Assembly (NCBI RefSeq): GCF_000004825.1
Contig: NW_008805072.1
Coordinates: 936,435 to 1,000,434, forward strand
Reading direction: 5' to 3'
Length of the DNA stretch: 64,000 bases
From: Heterostelium album PN500
Lineage: Eukaryota > Evosea > Eumycetozoa > Acytosteliales > Acytosteliaceae
Of the stretch, positions 23,017 to 33,522 are shown piece by piece (the first letter of the stretch is position 1; every line of letters starts with the position of its first letter). A program made the position numbers and the translations under genes. The notes beneath the pieces are model-generated. The model saw only the letters and a program-made list of their open reading frames with translations. It did no database searches and was not told the origin of the DNA.

Positions 23017-24792
23017 TGTTGTTGTTGTTGCTGTTGCTGATGTTATATATAAAATTTAAAATATTAAAGTATTGGTACTGTGTGGGTCGTAATAGTAGTG
23101 GTGGTTGTTGATCAACCTATCTTCTTCTTCTTCTCCTTAACAACTAAATTTCCTTTATAGAATCAATATCAATGACAACATCTATAGAATTTCCTAATCT
23201 TATATTTTATTATATATAAATATACTATATATTTGCTGGTGTGTGTGTTGATATTACTCTACTTAAAGCTGTAGTTGTTGTTGATTTTTAAACAAAAAAA
23301 AACCAATAAATCTATCAAACTATCAAAAAAATACCTTATAAATTGTATGTTTGCTTATGAAAATGAACACACAAACAAAAAATAAATCTAAAAATTAAAA
23401 TAAAAAAAACAACAACAACACAAACAAATTAAATGATTATTATCGGATATATATATTGAATAAAAATTTTTGGTTGTATCAATTATTGATGTTTTTATTG
23501 TTTTTGATTATTATTTGTTGGATTTGATATTCTATCTATGATTTGATTGATTATTATTTATTTAAATTTGATTGATCTACTACTGCTCTATCAAAATCTA
23601 AAAAACTATTTAAAATAAAAATATATGTGTATATTCTATTCTATTCTTATAAGATGTAGTGAAAGCAGATGATGATGAACAAAAAAAAATAATAAACAGA
23701 TGAATGTTAATTATTAATTTTTTTATTTTGGAATAATAGTAGAGCAGAAAGTGCAAAAGGTATGAAGGAGAAAATGAAGGGGATTGTTTTGTCAAACATC
23801 TGTTTGATGAGCAACTCCTGACATACCACCACCATAAGAGAGGTGCGGGTGGTGGGACTTGAACAAAAAAAAATCGTACTCTAAATTTCAATTTTATTAG
23901 TTTTAAATGAAGTTGCAACCTATAATAAAAACACGGTGCTGTTGACTCATATGGTGTCAAAATTATAAAAAAAATAAAAAAAGTTTAAAAAAATTAAAAT
24001 AGATATTTTTGACCATATCAAGAAAAAACGAGTATTGTTAACTGATCAAAGAATATCATGAAAAAGCAAAACATGGCTCCAATTAAAGTTGACAAATAAA
24101 AAAAAATATACAAAAAAAAAAATCATTTTTATATTATTTGTTTGCTTAGGTCTATTGAGAAATAACAATTAAATCAATGATTATATCATACAAACTATTC
24201 CTTTTCTTCAATCAAATACTTTGTTCAAAATTATTAGTATATTATTAAGTGATTTTTATTTTCATATTTTTCTTGTTCTGTTTCTTAATTGGTTTTAAAT
24301 TTGATAGATAATATTCCTAGTCATACTTTATATGTTAGTCAATCAAAAAAAAAAAAATGATATCGTTCTTAATAAAATAATAACTTTGGGAATGATATTC
24401 TTATTCTTTTTATTCTTTTTTTTATTCAACTTTATTTTATAAAGTTAGAAATAAACGTTTATTATAAACTATATGTTGTTTATTATATTTATTGTTTATA
24501 TTATATTATATCCGATTTTAATTAAATGTGATGAATATAATTATGTTTTTTTCCTTTGGCTCTGATCAATTATTTTGCTCACTATCAAAAAATTCTGTAG
24601 TTCAGGTGATTTCAATAATTTCACATTTTTTCATTTTATTTTTATTTTATTTTAATTTTTTTGAGTGGGTGTCTGGAGTGAGACTCTGTGGTGTGTGGGT
24701 CTCGCACGATTCCTGCTCTGATTCCCTCTCGCTCATAAGATAACAAAGTGGATTTTTGAACCTCCTTTTAGCTTTATCTCTCTGTGTAAACC
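23017..24792. other. Long divergent intergenic region (CLEC16A / rps9)
   Basis: 1.78 kb of AT-rich DNA between two divergent genes. No gene is supported; the longest frame (minus, 23610-23960) is Phe/Tyr/Ser-rich and starts and ends in low-complexity DNA. Around 24660-24790 composition changes to a G/T/C-rich block followed by a pyrimidine-rich stretch up to the rps9 start, the likely core promoter and 5' leader. Confidence 0.5.
24660..24792 (+). promoter_or_regulatory. Probable rps9 core promoter and leader
   Basis: A block much richer in G and C than its surroundings directly upstream of the ribosomal protein gene. It contains GAGTGAGACTC (a short inverted repeat) near 24673, several GTGG/GTGT motifs, and then a CT-rich stretch (CTCTCTGTG) just before the start, as often seen at transcription starts of translation genes. 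Exact start site cannot be seen. Confidence 0.4.
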
Positions 24793-25642
24793 ATGTCCAG
24801 AAACTGTGAGTTTATATTATATATTACTCTATCCCTTTCTATCATCTATCTATCACAGGTTTAGGATTGGATTGATGAATTGTAGAGGTGCAGAAATGAT
24901 GTTAAGAAGCATTTGGTTGACTAGAAGATGATGATAGATGATAGTTGATAAGAGGTGAAACAGGAACACGAAACTAACATTGGTTATTATATATTACGAT
25001 ATAATTAGACAGTAGAACAAACTCTACCCCACGTCGTCCATTCGAGAAGGAGCGTCTCGACAACGAACTTAAGATTGTTGGTGAGTACGGTTTGAAGAAC
25101 AAGAGTGAGGTATGGAGAGTACAACTCGCCCTTGCCAAGATCCGTAAGTCTGCTAGAGAGCTTCTCGTTCTTGACGAAAAGGATTCAAGACGTATGTTCG
25201 AGGGTGCTTCACTCCTCCGTCGTCTCCACAAATTGGGTGTCTTGGAAGAGTCAAAGAACAAGCTCGATTATATTCTCAATCTTAAGGTCCAAGATTTCAT
25301 GGAACGTCGTCTCCAAACTATGGTTTTCAAGCAAGGTTTGGCCAAGTCCATCCATCATGCTCGTTGTCTCATCAAGGGTAGACACATCCGGTATGTAGTA
25401 ACAACCAACAATAGAGCATTGCATTAAATATAATAGTACTAACAATAGCACCTCATCTATCATCAAAATAATATAGTGTTGGTAAGCAATTAGTCAACGT
25501 TGCCTCATTTTTGGTCCGTGTTGATTCCCAAAAGCACATCGGTTACCATCCAAACTCACCATTCGCTGGAGGTAAGCCAGGTCGTCGTGCCAGAAAGGTT
25601 GCCAAGTCAAAGAATGCTTCCAACGAAGAGGAAGAGAACTAA
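24793..25642 (+). CDS. rps9: 40S ribosomal protein S9 (uS4)
   Basis: 186 residues from three exons: 24793-24805, 25009-25390, 25477-25642. The sequence is unmistakable uS4 family, with [10 protein letters not shown], an S4 RNA-binding domain around [18 protein letters not shown], and [20 protein letters not shown] across the last splice site; the acidic EEEEN end is usual for amoebozoa. It binds 18S rRNA early in small-subunit assembly and lies near the mRNA entry site. The first exon codes four residues plus one base. Intron 1 (24806-25008) is 203 nt, long for this window. The 3' end converges with ALG8. Confidence 0.97.
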
Positions 25643-25852
25643 ACGATCTTCTGTTGTCCTAAATAATAAAGAAGCAATGGTTTACACTTATTAAAACAAA
25701 ACTAAAATCACATACAATCAACAACCTTTCTCTATCTCGATCTTCTCTTTGTTGACAGTTAATATTAATTTAGTTTTTTTTTTTTTTTCAAATGACAACA
25801 AACATATATATATATCTTAAGTTTAGTTTTATAATAATAATATTATTGTTGT

Positions 25853-27930
25853 TTATTTAGTTTTAAAGATTTGTATCATTATTTGAATATAACAATAGAG
25901 TACACCTACTGAACAATAGATGGAAGTCAACATCAACGATAGGAAAGGTAGTCTTGCCGCTAGATAAACGGGATGAATGAAAATATTAAAGATCTCGAGT
26001 GGAATGATACCGATGACATATAACAATTCCAATCGTGTTAAACTGAATCTCTTTGATTGATCGTTGTTGTCTAACTTTGATTGCAATGCCAAATACAATG
26101 CAAGTGTATATGTAAGCAATATTGCGATTCTAATTGGTATTTCCGTACTTTGGAATAGTAGTGGGAATAATGAGTAATGACCAATAGTAGATAATACAAA
26201 GTAGATTCTAGCCAATTCAATTGAATCTAATGCTAATAATCTATAGGGAGTTATAATATAATAATGTTAGTGATCTAAATGTATTAATAGCTTAGTCGTA
26301 ATCAATTTGTCAAAAGTTAAACAACATACCCAAGTGGAATGGTTACCATGATGATTGCTTTCTCATGAACATGCCATCCAAACATAAAGAATGAGAAACA
26401 GCATTGTGTAACACCCAATATGAATACTCTAAGTTTATTAGACTTTATAATACCATAAAGTGATGGCTATATATATATATATAAAAAACATAAGTTAGTT
26501 ATGTTGTTTATCAAAATATTATTATAACAATTTAAGAATGATTAATAATAACTTACCAATAATGAAATGATAGTGATTAATAATGTTATTAATGGTGTGA
26601 TTGCAGGTAGAATTACATGTGCTTGTGTATCACTGTCTACTAAACCAGAGGTGAGCATACCCGCCTCGGCAGACATATCGATTCCAAAGTATTTAGATTT
26701 CACCATGATTGCAACTCTGTCAACGAAATTGTAGAATGCCCAAAAGTTTGGTGCCCAGTAGGCATGTGTTAGACCTCTGCCAAATGGGAACAGTCTAGAT
26801 AGAAGCTGTGGAATCTGTCCGTAGTAAATGAATGGTCCCAATGAAACACTAAAAACGACCAACACAGTTACACCCAATCCAATAAACTTCATAAAATTGA
26901 TACCTTTAAAGTTTAATTTATCATCTAGTGGCCAGTGAACAAAAATAAAGAATGTTAACATTTAGTTTAAGATTTAAGAACAGTTATGATTGCAATATAG
27001 TCTAAACATACCTCTTGCAATACAATAGTATAGCAGTAAGTAGGTGAAATAAGCGGGTGCCAAATACATATAGATATGTTTAAAGTTCAAGAGAATTGCA
27101 AATACCAATCCACCTAGCAATGGTCTATTGGTTGACATAAAGTAGATCGATAATAACATTATACCCTTTAGGAATCCATTATATTGGAAGTGAATATCTA
27201 GTTTATAAATATTAGCATCAAATTTGATATATAAACCAAAAAAATAAAATAAAATAAATTTACTTACGATCTACCATTAACAATCCTGGATTACAAATTA
27301 AAATTGCAAATACAATAAACTTGGAATCTTTATAGAATGATGTTGATTCTTGTTGATTGTTGTTATTACTGTTATTGTTGGTGTTGTTATTAGATGAGAA
27401 TAATGATTGAGATAATAGATATGATGAAATGTAGAATAGTAGATCTGTAATGATAACAGAGAGTCTCTGGAATATTAAAGTTCTCTCTGATATATAGTTT
27501 AGATTGCTAACTACTAGCATTTTCTCATCGAACAATCTAGCAAACAATGATAATGTATATTCGAACCACGCAAAGAAAGGTGGATAATCCAATGTCCATA
27601 TTGATGTCGCTTCAATATACCATTTCGAAACTGGTAATGATGATGTTATTGCTAACCAATTACGATGAACTTCAAAATCTGTACTTGTACTATATTTATA
27701 CAAAAAATATCATATCATATTATTTATTGTTAATAATAATGATCTTTATTTAATAAAATGTTAATTAAAATGTATATAATTATTACATACTATGTTGGAA
27801 TAAGCAATAGTTTCAATGCTGTACATAAAACAGCTAGATTCAAATATCTAAAGTAATGATCATAGTTTGTTGTTGTTGTTGTTGATGACTTTGTTTGTTT
27901 TACACCTTTATTTGGTGATTTAGATGTCAT
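25853..27930 (-). CDS. alg8: ALG8, dolichyl-P-Glc:Glc1Man9GlcNAc2-PP-dolichol alpha-1,3-glucosyltransferase
   Basis: About 546 residues from six in-phase exons: 27791-27930, 27268-27689, 27012-27197, 26557-26924, 26330-26466, 25853-26240. It adds the second glucose to the lipid-linked oligosaccharide in the ER lumen, before transfer to protein. Family motifs: [20 protein letters not shown] (acidic loop residue), [34 protein letters not shown], and [10 protein letters not shown] near the C-terminus; at least ten hydrophobic helices. The [10 protein letters not shown] motif distinguishes ALG8/ALG6 from other GT-C enzymes and spans a splice site. An Asn-rich insert lies near residue 165. All key motifs are intact. 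Confidence 0.95.
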
Positions 27931-28126
27931 ATTCAATATATATTAATGAATAGCTGACACAATAATAAATTAATCAATCATTTAATCAGTCAATGAGTCA
28001 TTGCTGCCAACAAGTTGAAAAAGTTTTTTTTCACTTGAAGTTCAAACCTTTGGTATTAATTAATAAATCTTTATAAAAAAAAATGATCATCTAGAATTAA
28101 ATTCATTTATTTATTTATTTATTTAT

Positions 28127-28870
28127 TTATTGTTCAAACTGTACAGATGCTTTAATGAGATCATTCACTGATTTCACTTTAGAATTAAGATTGTTAATAG
28201 TACTTGACTTTTCATTCTCTAACTGATTGGATTGTTTCGAAAGTTTTTCATTATCTTCTAATAACTATTATTAATTAAAATGATATCATTAATAAGTTTG
28301 TAATTAAGATTGTTGTTATTGTTCGAGCAGCTTACATTCTGATAAATAGCATTAAGTCGATCGTATTCATTCTGTTTCAATTGTGATACGTTTGTTAAAA
28401 TCAAATCGGATGGATCATCTAAACTAAAGAGTGGACATCTCTTGCCATTGTCCAACAAAGGTTGTTCTCTGATGAGTTGATCTATCTGTGAAAGTATTGC
28501 CGCAATCTGTCTTTCTTTACATATCTCTAGAAACTCTTTCTATATATATAATATGGTAATAATTAGTTAGTTCGTAAGTAAACTACTGTCTTTTTTAATT
28601 AAATAAAAGACAATCACATCATACATTTATATTATCTGTTAAAGTCTGACAAACGGTTCTATGTATAATTACAAGTATTGATTTAATTGATTTGGTATCG
28701 AGATCACTGAAACACTCTTCGAATCTCTGTATTGTGAATTCATTGATCGAGTTCTCTATCAACAATTCAAAGAACATTCTAAGTTTTGTCATTCTGATAC
28801 CGTCATCTTCACCCAATATCCTCAGGACATGATCATGATCATCTTTACTGAAATTAAAAGATCTATCCAT
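28127..28870 (-). CDS. Small coiled-coil protein, possibly Nnf1/PMF1-like kinetochore subunit
   Basis: 195 residues from three in-phase exons (28625-28870, 28336-28539, 28127-28264). The order is an N-terminal helical region (RMTKLRMFFELLIENSI then RFEECFSDL), a central helix (KERQIAAILSQIDQLIREQ), a short loop, and a C-terminal coiled coil (LLEDNEKLSKQSNQLENEK). This layout and the phrase pattern around RFEECF resemble Nnf1/PMF1, a subunit of the Mis12/MIND kinetochore complex, which evolves quickly. The match is by general pattern only; another short coiled-coil subunit is possible. No catalytic motif, signal peptide or membrane helix is visible. Confidence 0.5.
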
Positions 28871-29070
28871 ATTAATCTAACTCTCACTTCTTTCTTTCTC
28901 TTTCTTTATCTATCTAATTGATTGATCAGTTTCTAAAAAATATTAATAAGTTTTAAATTTGAATTTAAATTTCATCAAAAATGTTTCCCGCCTTTTTTTT
29001 TTCATCATAATCAACACTAATAATATTCATATGAATGTTTGTTGTTTTAAACAATATAGTTTGATTGTTT

Positions 29071-30364
29071 TTATTCTGAAATAGTTGCTAATTGAGGTGG
29101 TAATGTTTTCTTTACTTTGACTGATTCCGTTTTCAATTGACCACATGCAGCGAGAATATCTTGACCTCTGCTCTGTCTTATGGTCACTTTAAGTCCGGCG
29201 TTGGCAATGATCGATGCAAATTCCTTGATCTTCTCTGGTTTGCTACATTGATAGGGTGCACCCGGCCACTTGTTGAATGGGATCAGGTTTACGAGTGATG
29301 GAAACTGCTTGATGAGTCGCACCAATTCCAGTGCATCTTCGGCACTGTCGTTGACACCATCCAACATCACATACTCAATGGTGATCTTATTGGTGTTGAG
29401 CTTTGAGAATTCTATGCATGTCTTGATCAGCTCTTCGATTGGCCACTGTTGATTGATCGGCACGATCTCTGAACGTGTCTTGTTGTTCGATGCGTGCAGA
29501 CTGATTGCCAATCCGATGCCAGGGAACTCCTTGCCGAGTCTTTCAATGAGAGGCACCACACCCGATGTCGAAACTGTAATTCTGCTCTTGCTCAGACTCA
29601 GACCGTTCGGATCTGTCATAATCCTCAGTGCCGCACTCGCCGCTCTATAATTCATCAATGGTTCACCCATACCCATAAATACTACATTGGAAATCAATCT
29701 CTTCTCTGTTGTATGTCCGAAATCATTCATCAAAGATCTTGCCATCATGAATTGTCCCAACTATATAAATAAAATATTAATAAATAACATTATAACACAA
29801 TATATATATGTATATATATATAATTGATATTCTTACAATTTCAGAAACATTTAAATTACGAACTAATCTTTGTGTACCGGTGAAACAGAATTTACATCCA
29901 AAAGTGCAACCGACTTGCGACGAAACACAGAGAGTACCACGTCTTGCTTCGGGAATGAAAACAGTCTCTACTTGATCACCAGAGAATCCGACCAGTATCT
30001 TACGAGTACCATCTTTCGAGAGTTGATCAGAGTCTAGTGTTCCATAGTCTATATGATAGTATTCTTTCAACAATGATTTCTGTACATTTGAAAGATTCGA
30101 AAAGTTATCGATATTCTTCTGACCCTTATTGTAAATCCACGACCAAATCTGATCGATTCTATAACTTTGAAAATCACCCAACTCTGTCAATTGTTTAGTA
30201 AGATCTTCCTTTGATATACCAATCAGATTTTTGGTTTTCTTTGGTGTAGCGACCACTGGTGAAGCAACACCAATATTTATATTATTTAATGTATTTATAG
30301 TGTTACTTGAACATCCACCACCACATCCACTACCTGTTAATAATTTATAACATCTTCTAAACAT
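29071..30364 (-). CDS. RlmN-family radical SAM rRNA methyltransferase
   Basis: 405 residues from two exons (29837-30364, 29071-29760). The family makes 2-methyladenosine in 23S-type rRNA and some tRNAs using two SAM molecules. Visible: the radical-SAM cluster motif CTFGCKFC (C-X3-C-X2-C), the upstream catalytic Cys in TLCVSSQVGC, GMGEPLMN (SAM contact), SLHASN, and the second catalytic Cys in AACGQL. A ~50-residue N-terminal extension rich in Arg, Cys, Gly and Asn precedes the domain and may be a mitochondrial targeting sequence. RlmN is bacterial; in eukaryotes it is found mainly in algae, plants and some protists, so endosymbiotic or lateral origin is likely. Confidence 0.92.
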
Positions 30365-30812
30365 TATGAGAGATTCATATAAAATAAATATATAAAACTA
30401 TTAATTAATTTTGTAATTCATTATTCGTTTATTTGTTTTTTTTAAAAAAAAAAAACCGAATGATCTAGTTTTTTTTTTTTTCGCTGTCAAAAGTATAGTA
30501 TTTAATTGAAATAACTTAAATAAATTGAGGAGTATCTTTATTAACTATTCAATATGATATCATCATTGTCTCTGAGTAGTTTAATTATGATTATTATCTA
30601 ACTAAAAAAAAAGAAAAGAAATTGATGTTTGTTAAAAAGATATATTCATCTTGGAAGTTGAAAAAATCTGATTGAAAGATATTTTATTTTTCGAATATCA
30701 GATTCTTATTTAAAAAATATAATGATCAATGGCTGTTTACAAAATATCTTTGACATTTCTTAATAATTTTTTTTTAATACTTAGAAAGTAATAATAATAA
30801 TAGTTAACTAAA
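30365..30812. other. Divergent promoter between RlmN and AnmK genes
   Basis: 448 bp AT-rich, with A-runs and T-runs. A shared or paired promoter for the two divergent bacterial-type genes. No other feature seen. Confidence 0.45.
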
Positions 30813-31979
30813 ATGAATAAGAAATCATTGTATATTGGTGTTATGTCAGGAACATCATTGGATGGAGTAGATACAGTCTTGGTTGATTTCAAAAATGGAA
30901 TAACAAGTGATATAGAAGTGTTATGTAGTTACTCAGTTGAGATGCCATTAGATATAAAACAAATGATTCTATCAATGTGTCAAGGACAATCAATAACATT
31001 ACAGACTTTAGGAACATTGGATCATAGACTGGGTTTATTATATTCTGATGCTATCAATGCATTGATTGCAAAGTCAGGTGTCGCTAGAGAAGATGTTATA
31101 GCAGTTGGTTGTCACGGTCAAACGGTTTGGCATCAACCAAGTGGAGAGCACAGATTTTCAATGCAAATCGGTGATTGCAATCTGATTGCAGAAAGGACCA
31201 ATATCACTGTGGTTGGAGACTTTCGAAGAAGAGATATGGCGTGTGGAGGTCAGGGTGCACCACTTGTCCCAATATTTCATCAGTATCTATTTGCAAGTAA
31301 ATCATCTCTAGAGAATATCGCAGTTTTGAACGTTGGTGGAATATCAAATATAACAGTTCTTCCAGCTGGTTGCAACGATGGTGAAGCCGGTTCACTTTTA
31401 ATCAGAGGATACGATACCGGACCAGGAAATATCTTGATGGATTCATGGATTTCAAAATGTAAAGGTGAAGCTTATGATAAAGATGGCCGATTTGCAGAGA
31501 GTGGTACAACTTCAACGGAACTGTTGGATACCTTTTTGTCAAATGAATTCTTTAGTAGACAACCACCCAAGAGTACAGGAAGAGAGTTATTCAATATCGA
31601 ATGGTTAAATAACCAATTGGACTGTTTGACTAAACAGAGAAATGGCAATAAAATTAGCAACCAAGATGTACAGGCAACACTTTTAGATTTAACAGTTGAA
31701 TCAATTTCAAGAGAGATTGAAAAGATAGGCTGTCAAAAACTGATAGTTTGTGGTGGTGGAGCAAAGAATTTGTATTTCATGAAAAAACTATCTGGTAGAC
31801 TTCCACAAGTTAAAGTAGCTAAATCCATTGAATATGGAGTGGATGGTGATTTAATTGAATGTTTAGCATTTGCTTACCTTGCAGAGTGTACGATCAATGG
31901 TAAACCATCTAATGTTCCAAGTGTAAGTGGTGCTTCTAAACCATCTATCCTAGGTGCAATTTACATGAAACAAAAATAA
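30813..31979 (+). CDS. anmK: Anhydro-N-acetylmuramic acid kinase
   Basis: Intronless, 388 residues, close to the bacterial length (~370-390). AnmK opens the 1,6-anhydro ring of anhMurNAc and phosphorylates it, giving MurNAc-6-P in peptidoglycan recycling. Motifs: GVMSGTSLDGVD at the N-terminus (nucleotide binding), VGCHGQTVWHQP, GDFRRRDMACGGQGAPLVP, GYDTGPGN, and VCGGGAKN near the C-terminus; the catalytic Asp of GDFRRRDMA is present. The host has no peptidoglycan of its own, so prey cell wall is the plausible substrate source (inference). The codon use looks like that of neighbouring genes, so an ancient transfer is more likely than contamination; flanking genes are plainly dictyostelid. Confidence 0.95.
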   Translation: MNKKSLYIGVMSGTSLDGVDTVLVDFKNGITSDIEVLCSYSVEMPLDIKQMILSMCQGQSITLQTLGTLDHRLGLLYSDAINALIAKSGVAREDVIAVGCHGQTVWHQPSGEHRFSMQIGDCNLIAERTNITVVGDFRRRDMACGGQGAPLVPIFHQYLFASKSSLENIAVLNVGGISNITVLPAGCNDGEAGSLLIRGYDTGPGNILMDSWISKCKGEAYDKDGRFAESGTTSTELLDTFLSNEFFSRQPPKSTGRELFNIEWLNNQLDCLTKQRNGNKISNQDVQATLLDLTVESISREIEKIGCQKLIVCGGGAKNLYFMKKLSGRLPQVKVAKSIEYGVDGDLIECLAFAYLAECTINGKPSNVPSVSGASKPSILGAIYMKQK

Positions 31980-32047
31980 TAAATCTTAAATAAATAATGT
32001 ATAAAAGAATCAACTTACAAATATATTTTTAAAAAAAAAAGATTTAT

Positions 32048-33209
32048 TTAATGTTGTTGGGGATTTAGTATAAATTTCTTAACAAAATGTGTTGTGAAAC
32101 CATATTGTCCAATAATGGGTACATCTTGTTCTATAAAGAAATATAGTTGATTATAATCAATTACCAAGTTTTGTGGTATTATTACATCTTGACGTGGTAG
32201 GCTGTCATTGTTGACAAAATGTTCTTTTTCTTCTTTTTCAGGATTGAATAGTTTGAGAATATTTTTAGATCTATATTGATTGGGTGTTGAAATTGGTACA
32301 ATCCTATACAATAGTTTGGTATCTATTGGAGTTGATATAGGAACAACAATGTTTGGGTTGGAAGTATATTGAAGATGTACAGCTTGATTTTCTAAAGTAC
32401 CTGGAGGAATTACTATAACTTCTTGTTCTTGTGTTGGAAGTCTTATAAGTTGAATTGCCATTGGTAGTTTCATTGTTCTTAGTAAATACAAATCTCTAAT
32501 TAAATTTAACATAAAATTGAAGAAAGATAAACCTGTAGCAACTAGACATGCATTAAAGCCAACTAATAATTTAACAGATTAATAAATAAAAAGATAAAAA
32601 AAGTAAAAAATATTTTATATCTTACGTTCTGTTCCCCATTCTCCACTTAAATTTTTTCCGGAAAATCCATTACAATTCAATAAAATACATAGATTATAAC
32701 CCTGAACTCTATCTTTAATATTGATGAATGTGAATAATGACACCAAATGGAAAGCATAAAGTAGGAGAGAAGATATTAAATTTTGTTGAACCCAATATCT
32801 AGATCGTTTTTGAATAATTGTTCCAAAGAGGCAGACAACACTGAAAATAAATGATATTAAAGCTAAATATTGTAAAATAGCAATTACAACCATTAAACGT
32901 GAAGAACTATCGGGTCCAAAATCATCTTTATAATATAAAATGAATGATTTATCTTCCTATAAATACATATAAATTAATAATTATTTTTTTGGTTTTGATA
33001 TTTTAATATTTATTTACATTATAAAGTTTATAAAGATCAAAGTTTAAAGATTGACCATTATAAGATATTTGATACCATTTAAAAAAAAGACAACAAAAGG
33101 TAATAGAGCATATTGCGATATTGAATGTTAAAATTAACGACAACATACAATTTCTCTTTACTTCATTATTCATAAAGCTATTAAGAATATTTAGTTTTCT
33201 TTTATTCAT
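32048..33209 (-). CDS. Four-helix membrane protein of unknown function
   Basis: About 345 residues from three exons (33018-33209, 32626-32956, 32048-32562). Four hydrophobic helices: residues ~19-42, ~85-112, ~120-140 and ~175-200, with a ~45-residue loop after the first and a ~30-residue Cys-containing loop before the last. This is the topology of claudin/Sur7-like tetraspan proteins, but I see no diagnostic motif. The ~150-residue C-terminal tail should be cytosolic and contains a repeated phrase (VPISTPIDTK and VPISTPNQYR). The 3' end is only 68 bp from the convergent anmK end. Confidence 0.7.
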
Positions 33210-33522
33210 TTTATTTCCATATATTAATATAATATAAATGAGAGAATAGAATTAAAGTTTATTACCAATGTCAAGTAACATTTTTTATATGTTCAAAAAA
33301 AAAAGTAGATTGGTATTAACCTAGTGGTAACACTTGATTCAAGATGATTTTATGACACTTTCACTCAATATGTGTATGATCAAATATCAATATCGGAATA
33401 TTAATTTTTACTATTTTTGGGGGGAGGTAAACAAATAACAAATAATAAATAGCAAATAAAAAATAAATATATTTATTATTTACATGATACAATTTATTGA
33501 GATGTATTACAATGATTTGTTG
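33210..33522. other. Spacer
   Basis: 313 bp between the membrane protein start and the kinase stop, AT-rich apart from a G-run (GGGGGGAGG) near 33419. No gene seen. Confidence 0.45.

Noticed and set aside
23610-23960. 116-codon minus-strand frame upstream of rps9
   Set aside because: Low-complexity ends, hydrophobic/Ser-rich by composition and no recognisable protein features.
24806-25008. Box C/D snoRNA in the rps9 intron
   Set aside because: ATGATGA occurs but no CTGA D box or terminal stem is visible; left as a finding, not a feature.
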